DNA of 9,632 bases, from the NCBI GenBank assembly GCA_944323585.1, contig CALUTA010000050.1, forward strand, positions 1 through 9,632, in the 5' to 3' direction. Origin of the DNA: Candidatus Gastranaerophilales bacterium. Its GTDB lineage: Bacteria > Cyanobacteriota > Vampirovibrionia > Gastranaerophilales > Gastranaerophilaceae. The stretch's first letter is position 1. Each line of letters begins with the position of its first letter. The translations under genes and the position numbers were made by a program. Shown piece by piece: positions 5,004-9,632 of this stretch. Under the pieces are notes generated by a model. That model was not told where the DNA came from. It ran no database searches and worked only from the letters and a program-made list of their open reading frames with translations.

Positions 5004-6269
5004 TTAAACGTCCGGCAAATCACCCTTTACCACTGCGGTTTCGTCGCCTTCAAGCTCAAAAACTTTGTGTAAAGCTTTCAAGGCTCTTTCTGCATCATCT
5101 TTATCTACAAGACAGCTTATTTTTATTTCACTGGTAGAGATCATTTTTATGTTCACTCCAAGATCCGCAAGGGTTTGGAACATGGTAGAAGCAATACCGG
5201 GTCTGTCAATCATGCCGGCTCCGACTATTGAAACTTTCGCAATATTGTCATTCACCTGAATATCACCGCAATTCAGGTCTTTTTTCAATGAATCAAGTGT
5301 TTTTATTGTTTTGTCCAGATCCGAGCTGTCTATAGTAAATGCTATATCGTTAGTGTTTGAAACCTTTCGTGCGTATGACTGGATAATCATATCAACCGAA
5401 ATATGTTCTTTAGCAAGGTTGCTGAATAATTTTGCAGCCTGCCCCGGGGTATCAGGGACATCACAAACTACAATTCTTGCCTGTGACAAATCCGCTGCGA
5501 CTCCTGTTACCGGTTTATAAATTTCCATCTTATCAACTCCTAATATTAAAGTACCTAAATTATCGGTTTTAAAACTGCTCCTGACACGCAAAGGAACATT
5601 GAATTGCTTTGCGGTTTCTACACTTCTTGGGTGAAGAACATTTGCTCCCGCATGCGCAAGCTCTAACATCTCTTCATAAGAGATTTCATCAAGCCTTGTA
5701 GCTTTCGGAACTATTCTCGGGTCTGTTGTGTAGACACCTTCTACATCTGTATAGATGTCGCATCTTTCCGCATTCAAAGCTGCTGCTAGTGCTACTGCGG
5801 AAGTGTCAGAACCGCCTCTGCCGAGAGTCGTAATCTCGCCGTCTTCAGTAACTCCCTGAAAACCTGCGACAACAATAATTTTGCCTTCTTTTAAATTTTT
5901 CTTTAATTTGTCGGTTTTAATATCTATAATTCTTGCTTTTGAATGGACATTTTCTGTAATTATACCTATCTGCATTGCGTTGAAACTGACAGCCTCATAG
6001 CCTTGAGCCTGAATTGCCATTGCTAACAAAGCTATTGAAACACCTTCTCCTGTAGAAAGAAGCATGTCCATTTCCCTGCCCGACGGATCAGGCGACAAAT
6101 CTTTTGCCATTTTAACAAGATAATCAGTTGTGTGCCCCATTGCCGAAACTACAACTACAACATCATTTCCATTTTCTTTTTCTTTTATGACGGTTTTAGC
6201 TACATTCTTTATTTTTTCAGTATCGGCAACCGACGTGCCGCCAAATTTTTGTACAATAACCTTTCTCAA
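5004..6269 (-). CDS. lysC: Aspartokinase, lysine-sensitive type with two C-terminal ACT domains
   Basis: It phosphorylates L-aspartate with ATP, the first step to lysine, threonine and methionine (and diaminopimelate for cell wall), in the cytoplasm. The 421-residue length matches the aspartokinase alpha-subunit class of Bacillus and Corynebacterium. The kinase domain covers about 1-245: 'KFGGTS' (8-13), 'VVVSAMG' (39-45), 'GRGGSDTSAVALAAAL' (150-165), 'DIYTDVEGVYTTDPR' (171-185) and 'HAGANVLHPRSVE' (206-218). Two ACT domains follow, about 260-335 ('DVPDTPGQAAKLFSNLA') and 345-412 ('RPGIASTMFQTLADLGVNI', 'STSEIKISCLV'), the family's site for lysine feedback. The start is TTG 6269, overlapping the TPR stop as TTGA, with AAGGA six bases upstream. 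This overlap suggests translational coupling. An internal start can make the ACT-only beta subunit. No dap, asd or hom gene is adjacent. Confidence 0.97.
   Translation of the reverse strand: MRKVIVQKFGGTSVADTEKIKNVAKTVIKEKENGNDVVVVVSAMGHTTDYLVKMAKDLSPDPSGREMDMLLSTGEGVSIALLAMAIQAQGYEAVSFNAMQIGIITENVHSKARIIDIKTDKLKKNLKEGKIIVVAGFQGVTEDGEITTLGRGGSDTSAVALAAALNAERCDIYTDVEGVYTTDPRIVPKATRLDEISYEEMLELAHAGANVLHPRSVETAKQFNVPLRVRSSFKTDNLGTLILGVDKMEIYKPVTGVAADLSQARIVVCDVPDTPGQAAKLFSNLAKEHISVDMIIQSYARKVSNTNDIAFTIDSSDLDKTIKTLDSLKKDLNCGDIQVNDNIAKVSIVGAGMIDRPGIASTMFQTLADLGVNIKMISTSEIKISCLVDKDDAERALKALHKVFELEGDETAVVKGDLPDV
5526..5541 (-). promoter_or_regulatory. Internal ribosome binding site for the aspartokinase beta subunit
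   Basis: AGGAG (5541-5537) lies eight bases before the in-frame ATG 5528, Met248 of LysC. Initiation here gives a 174-residue product made only of the two ACT domains. This is the arrangement known for Bacillus subtilis aspartokinase II and Corynebacterium, where alpha and beta subunits come from one gene, so the site is likely functional. Confidence 0.75.
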
Positions 6270-7780
6270 TTGTTTTCCTTTTCCTGAAGTTTATTTAACA
6301 TTTCAGCTAATTCCGCCGATTTGTCAGGGTATTTAAACGCATTTTCATCTATACTTTTAATTTTATTTGCAAGATCCAATGCTTCTTTTATATTATATTC
6401 ACAAACGTTTTCCTTGACAAGTATGTAACTTGTAAAAAACAACATGTTTAATACCTCAGTGTTATCAGGTGCGTATTTAACGGCTTTTCTTAATTTTCTG
6501 GCGGCATCTGATATATTATCGACTGAGATCAATAATTTTGAATAATCAATATAAGTTCTTAATCTCCTGGGATTTTCTTTAATTGCGGTTTCAAAATATT
6601 CTCGAGCATTTGTATTGTCGCCCAGATGCATGTAGGCTTTTGCAATATAATAATTGTTGATTGAATCGGGCAAATCTTCTTTTAAGGATGATTTAAAACA
6701 GTGAATGCCCTCAATAAAATTTTCCTCTGCACAATAAAGCAAACCAAGCCCTGTCAGTGCAAAAGATTTATTTTCTTCGCTGCTGTTAACAGCCTCCTCG
6801 AAAACTTCCTTTGCGCCTTCCAAGTTTCCGCTTATAACACTTAAATATGTCTTAATCAGATGAACTTCTTTATTATTACAATCAAGTTCTTCTGCTTTTT
6901 GAATTTTTTCTAAAGCTTGTTCCATATGTTCAAATTTTATAAGCGAGAATGCCCACTCAATATACAAATTCGGAGCTATAAGAGATAAAGATTCAGCCGT
7001 TTCATAATTTTGAAGCGAAGCGGATTCTTCATTTTTTATCCTGTAAATCTCGCCGGTCAAAAGATATGCAGGAAGCATGTTTTTATTAAAATCGAGTGCT
7101 TTAGCAGCGTAGAAAAGTGCGCTTTCATAATCTTTTTTCAGAAATAACAGTTTCGCATATTCAAAAGAGTTGCCTTCATTCGGCGCAACGTTTGCCAGAA
7201 ACTTCAATTTGCTTTCTGCTTCATCATACATTTTAAGCTTAATTTCTGTCACAGCACCAAGAAAAATAGCATTTAGATTATATTTATTTGCCTTGGCTGA
7301 ATCTGCAAATTTTTCCCGTGCTTCAGGGTATTTTTTCTGCTTCATCAAAGACATGCCCCACCCCATCAGAACTTCTGAATTCGCAGGAGTAAGTTTATCT
7401 GCATTTTCAAATGATTCATCAGCCTCGTCATAAATGCCTGAATTCAACAGCGCAAAACCCAGATATTTCCAAATAGTTTTGTCGTTTTTATCCAGATTGG
7501 CCGATTTTTTGTATGCGATTACAGAATCAGTAAATCTGAACAATTTGTCATAGACTATGCCTTTGTATTTATACACAAGAGCATCTTCCTGCGGAAGGCT
7601 CTCTGCTTCGGACAAAATGTCCAGTGCATCTTTCAATCTGCCTTCCTCAAGACATTTTTTTGCTCTGTTTACATATGCAACAGAAGGCAGAGATTGGATT
7701 ACGGAACTCTCCTTGTAACTGTCTATTTTGGAGCTTATAGATTGAATTTTTTTTATTATTTCTTCAAACCAATCAGACAA
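6266..7780 (-). CDS. Large TPR-repeat protein
   Basis: A soluble protein of 504 residues made almost entirely of tetratricopeptide repeats, which form a helical scaffold for binding other proteins. Recurrent TPR signatures are visible from about residue 35 to 460: 'GIVYDKLFRFTDSVIAYKKSANLDKND', 'GFALLNSGIYDEADESFENADKLTP', 'GMSLMKQKKYPEAREKFADSA' and 'YMHLGDNTNAREYFETAIKENP', roughly a dozen units at 34-residue spacing. There is no signal peptide, membrane segment or catalytic domain. I chose TTG 7780 ('LSDWFEEIIKK') because AGAGAGG lies seven bases upstream. ATG 7807 extends it by nine residues that read through the end of the phosphatase gene and has no ribosome binding site. With TTG the gene overlaps the phosphatase by 25 bases, and it overlaps lysC by 4, so all three should be co-translated. 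The partner is unknown. Confidence 0.92.
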   Translation of the reverse strand: MSDWFEEIIKKIQSISSKIDSYKESSVIQSLPSVAYVNRAKKCLEEGRLKDALDILSEAESLPQEDALVYKYKGIVYDKLFRFTDSVIAYKKSANLDKNDKTIWKYLGFALLNSGIYDEADESFENADKLTPANSEVLMGWGMSLMKQKKYPEAREKFADSAKANKYNLNAIFLGAVTEIKLKMYDEAESKLKFLANVAPNEGNSFEYAKLLFLKKDYESALFYAAKALDFNKNMLPAYLLTGEIYRIKNEESASLQNYETAESLSLIAPNLYIEWAFSLIKFEHMEQALEKIQKAEELDCNNKEVHLIKTYLSVISGNLEGAKEVFEEAVNSSEENKSFALTGLGLLYCAEENFIEGIHCFKSSLKEDLPDSINNYYIAKAYMHLGDNTNAREYFETAIKENPRRLRTYIDYSKLLISVDNISDAARKLRKAVKYAPDNTEVLNMLFFTSYILVKENVCEYNIKEALDLANKIKSIDENAFKYPDKSAELAEMLNKLQEKENN

Positions 7781-8247
7781 TCTGCCACCTCTCTGAATGC
7801 TCCGCATCCGCCGTCATTCTCAGTAATTTGTATTCCGTCAAGCTCTTTCAAAGCAACAGGTGCATGAGGAACCGTAAGACGATTTTTTACAAACTTCAAA
7901 CTTTCCAAATCGTTTACATCATCACCTATGTATAAATATTCATCCTCAGACAAAGAATATTTTTCTACAATACTTTTAATTACATCAATTTTCTTTCTTA
8001 TATTTGTATGAACTTCTTTGATATCAAATTTCTTAGCAATCATTTCAATTGCACGGTTAGATTCGCCTGAAACTATTGATATATCAAACCCGTTCTTCCT
8101 TAGTATTGAGAATCCCATAACATCAGCAAAATTCAATTTTCTAGACATATCGCCGTTGTCGGAAATATAAACACAATTGTCAGTTACAACACCGTCAAAA
8201 TCCGTAATAACCATTTTTATAGTATCTGGCAATTTTAAATCTGTCAT
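7756..8247 (-). CDS. C0-type HAD sugar-phosphate phosphatase (KdsC/KDN-9-P phosphatase family)
   Basis: A 163-residue cap-less HAD phosphatase, a tetramer in this family, which removes phosphate from an 8- or 9-carbon keto-sugar acid. Motif I is 'DFDGVVTD' with nucleophile D16 and acid/base D18; motif II 'VSGES' with S60; motif III K86 in 'RKKIDVI'; motif IV 'IGDDVNDL' with D109 and D110. The C-terminal 'GGCGAFREV' (146-154) is the KdsC family signature. Typical KdsC has 'SGR' after motif II; here it is 'SGES' with E62, and a lysine (K73) eleven residues on. To my recollection this Glu/Lys pair, numbered 56 and 67 in Bacteroides BT1713, marks KDN-9-phosphate rather than KDO-8-phosphate enzymes. 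I therefore favour a nonulosonic (sialic-acid-like) acid 9-phosphatase; plain kdsC remains possible. ATG 8247 is preferred to GTG 8265; GAGG lies 12 bases upstream, which is long. First gene of the operon. Confidence 0.88.
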   Translation of the reverse strand: MTDLKLPDTIKMVITDFDGVVTDNCVYISDNGDMSRKLNFADVMGFSILRKNGFDISIVSGESNRAIEMIAKKFDIKEVHTNIRKKIDVIKSIVEKYSLSEDEYLYIGDDVNDLESLKFVKNRLTVPHAPVALKELDGIQITENDGGCGAFREVADCLIGLKK

Positions 8248-8274
8248 ATTTCCAACAATCCTCACTTTACATTA

Positions 8275-8303
8275 TTAACAACCGGACACTTATTTGTTAT
8301 AAT
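8275..8303 (+). promoter_or_regulatory. Promoter of the histidine kinase gene
   Basis: -35 TTAACA (8275-8280), a 17-base spacer and a perfect -10 TATAAT (8298-8303) preceded by TG at 8295-8296, an extended -10. Transcription should start near 8310, leaving a 45-base leader. It occupies nearly the same DNA as the leftward operon promoter. Confidence 0.75.
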
Positions 8304-8305
8304 AA

Positions 8306-8333
8306 ATTATATCATAAAAGGTTGTGATAACAA
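8306..8333 (-). promoter_or_regulatory. Promoter of the phosphatase-TPR-lysC operon
   Basis: On the minus strand a -35 TTGTTA (8333-8328), a 16-base spacer and a perfect -10 TATAAT (8311-8306). Transcription would start near 8299, about 50 bases before ATG 8247. The -10 boxes of this promoter and of the kinase promoter are two bases apart and point away from each other. Confidence 0.6.
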
Positions 8334-8354
8334 AATAAAAAGGTTAAAATTTAG

Positions 8355-9626
8355 ATGCTCTGGTATGTAATTAATATTTCAATAATTATTGTTTTCATTG
8401 CACTGTTTCTTGTAACCCGCCAGATGAATAAACGATGGTCCAAAATTAACGATTATCTCGGGATGGTTACGAATACAGTAAACTCTGTCCGTTACGGGAA
8501 CCTTTCCACAAAGATAGAAAAAATAGAGCATCCGACATATCAAAACGTTACGGACAGTATCAACAGAATGGTCGAAACCCTTAACGACCGTGAAAAAATG
8601 ATTGTTGAATATCAGGCTGAACTTATCAGACAGAATAAACTGCTTGAAAGTGTTATCAACTCACTTTCAGACGGTATTCTTATCGTAAACGAACAGGGAA
8701 ACATCTTAAGAGCGACCCCTAAAATCATCAAATGGTTCGGGGTTAAAGGAAACGATATTTTAGGCAAAAATGTTTACGACTACATTGAAATCGACGGCGG
8801 AAATACAATTGAAAAACTTTCAGACACGGATGTTTTTATAAAAAATACCCCGACTAATAATTTTATAATAAATTCCGTAAGACTTTCTCTGGATGATAAA
8901 AAACGCTATGTTCTTCTTATAAAAGATATAACAACCCAAAGAGAAATAGAAACCTTAAAAGAAGACTTCGTTGCCACTCTGACCCATGACTTAAAAGTTC
9001 CGATTGTGGCAGAGGCAAACATCCTGAACTTTCTAATAGACGGCAAATTTGGTGAAATTAATGACAAACAAAGAGTTGCGCTTCTAAATATGAAGTCTTC
9101 CAACGAAGAGCTTATTGATCTTGTGCAAATAGTGCTTGAAACTTACAAAATCAAAGAAACAGGCATTCCGCTTCTTAAGGAAAACATTAAACTCAATGAA
9201 TTTTTGACGGACATTGTAAACGAGGTTCAGCCGATAGCCGCAAACTCAGGCCTTGTCATAAACTTTATCCCGCCTGAAAAAAACTTAACAGTATCTGCCG
9301 ACGTTATGCAGTTAAAAAGGGTTGTTAAAAATTTAATCTCAAACGCAATTTCGCACAGCAACACCAAAAAGGATATTGACATCAAAACAGGTGAAATTCC
9401 GGGATTTGTAACGATTTCGGTAATAGATTACGGACAGGGAATGCCGGAAGATGAATTAAAGCTTATATTCAACAAATACTACTCTGCTGCAAAGAAATTC
9501 CGCAAAATCGGAACAGGTTTAGGGCTTTATCTTTCTCAGCAGATTGCAAAATCCCACGGAGGAGAAATCACAGTACAAAGTGAAGAAAACGTCAGAACAG
9601 AGTTCTGTATAAAACTTCCTGATTAA
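8355..9626 (+). CDS. Membrane-bound PAS-domain sensor histidine kinase
   Basis: A 423-residue two-component sensor kinase. One transmembrane helix is visible at residues 3-21 with almost nothing outside, so the signal is probably sensed in the membrane or cytoplasm. Residues 25-80 look like a HAMP-type linker, 80-100 like a coiled coil, and 98-195 like a PAS domain ('INSLSDGILIVNEQGNILRATP', ending 'VLLIKDIT'). The dimerisation domain has phosphoacceptor H211 in 'LTHDLKVP'. The ATPase domain has the N box 'NLISNAISHS' (326-335), D box 'DYGQGMP' (358-364) and G box 'GTGLGLYLS' (386-394). The 'THDLKVPIVAEANILNFL' region resembles cyanobacterial kinases. ATG 8355 has AAAGG about 11 bases upstream. 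The gene ends six bases before the right edge; no response regulator is in the window, though one may follow. The target is unknown. Confidence 0.95.
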   Translation: MLWYVINISIIIVFIALFLVTRQMNKRWSKINDYLGMVTNTVNSVRYGNLSTKIEKIEHPTYQNVTDSINRMVETLNDREKMIVEYQAELIRQNKLLESVINSLSDGILIVNEQGNILRATPKIIKWFGVKGNDILGKNVYDYIEIDGGNTIEKLSDTDVFIKNTPTNNFIINSVRLSLDDKKRYVLLIKDITTQREIETLKEDFVATLTHDLKVPIVAEANILNFLIDGKFGEINDKQRVALLNMKSSNEELIDLVQIVLETYKIKETGIPLLKENIKLNEFLTDIVNEVQPIAANSGLVINFIPPEKNLTVSADVMQLKRVVKNLISNAISHSNTKKDIDIKTGEIPGFVTISVIDYGQGMPEDELKLIFNKYYSAAKKFRKIGTGLGLYLSQQIAKSHGGEITVQSEENVRTEFCIKLPD

Positions 9627-9632
9627 TTTTTT

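Noticed and set aside
8322..8333. TTGTGATAACAA as a redox or CRP-type operator between the divergent promoters.
   Set aside because: Only the outer four bases of each arm are symmetric, and the sequence overlaps a -35 box that already explains it.

Overview
The window is AT-rich bacterial DNA with compact genes, strong Shine-Dalgarno sites and sigma70-type promoters. I place it, by inference only, in a fermentative gut lineage related to Cyanobacteria (Gastranaerophilales / Vampirovibrionia). The reasons are a bifunctional AdhE, a histidine kinase whose H-box region resembles cyanobacterial 'THDL+xPLxA' kinases, a nonulosonate-type sugar phosphatase, and several lineage-specific small proteins, one with an N-terminal 'ISFG' motif. 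No rRNA, tRNA, CRISPR array or transposase gene was seen.

Layout. (1) 1-1661, minus: the first 553 codons of adhE, running off the left edge. It has a good promoter and a Rex-type operator at the predicted transcription start. (2) 1886-2590, plus: an unrecognised 234-aa protein, divergent from adhE, ending at a bidirectional terminator shared with the next gene. (3) 2663-3406, minus: an unrecognised 247-aa protein with glycine-rich hydrophobic segments near both ends and a leader hairpin. (4) 3559-3939, minus: a single-domain rhodanese whose ribosome binding site and start codon lie inside a 49-nt hairpin. (5) 4072-4371, minus: an unrecognised 99-aa protein with a near-consensus promoter and a 19-bp palindromic operator. 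(6) 4440-4790: a region without a protein gene. It holds two more copies of the operator and an orphan plus-strand intrinsic terminator, so it may encode a small RNA. (7) 8247-4791, minus: a four-gene overlapping operon of C0-type HAD phosphatase, large TPR protein, aspartokinase (lysC) and a 65-aa membrane protein. (8) 8355-9626, plus: a membrane PAS histidine kinase, divergent from that operon.

How the genes work together. AdhE disposes of NADH by making ethanol from acetyl-CoA, and the Rex-type site fits redox control of that step. The minus-strand operon joins aspartate-family amino acid synthesis with a sugar-phosphate phosphatase and a TPR scaffold; this coupling is seen in gene order but has no obvious biochemical explanation. 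The kinase and the operon are fired from promoters that occupy the same DNA, so their expression may be mutually exclusive.

The strongest unexplained signals are the three AAGTGW-N7-ACACTT palindromes around 4400-4567 with the orphan terminator at 4726-4752, and the start-codon hairpin of the rhodanese gene. Both adhE and lysC also carry well-spaced internal ribosome binding sites exactly at a domain boundary. I found no clear new defence or mobile system.
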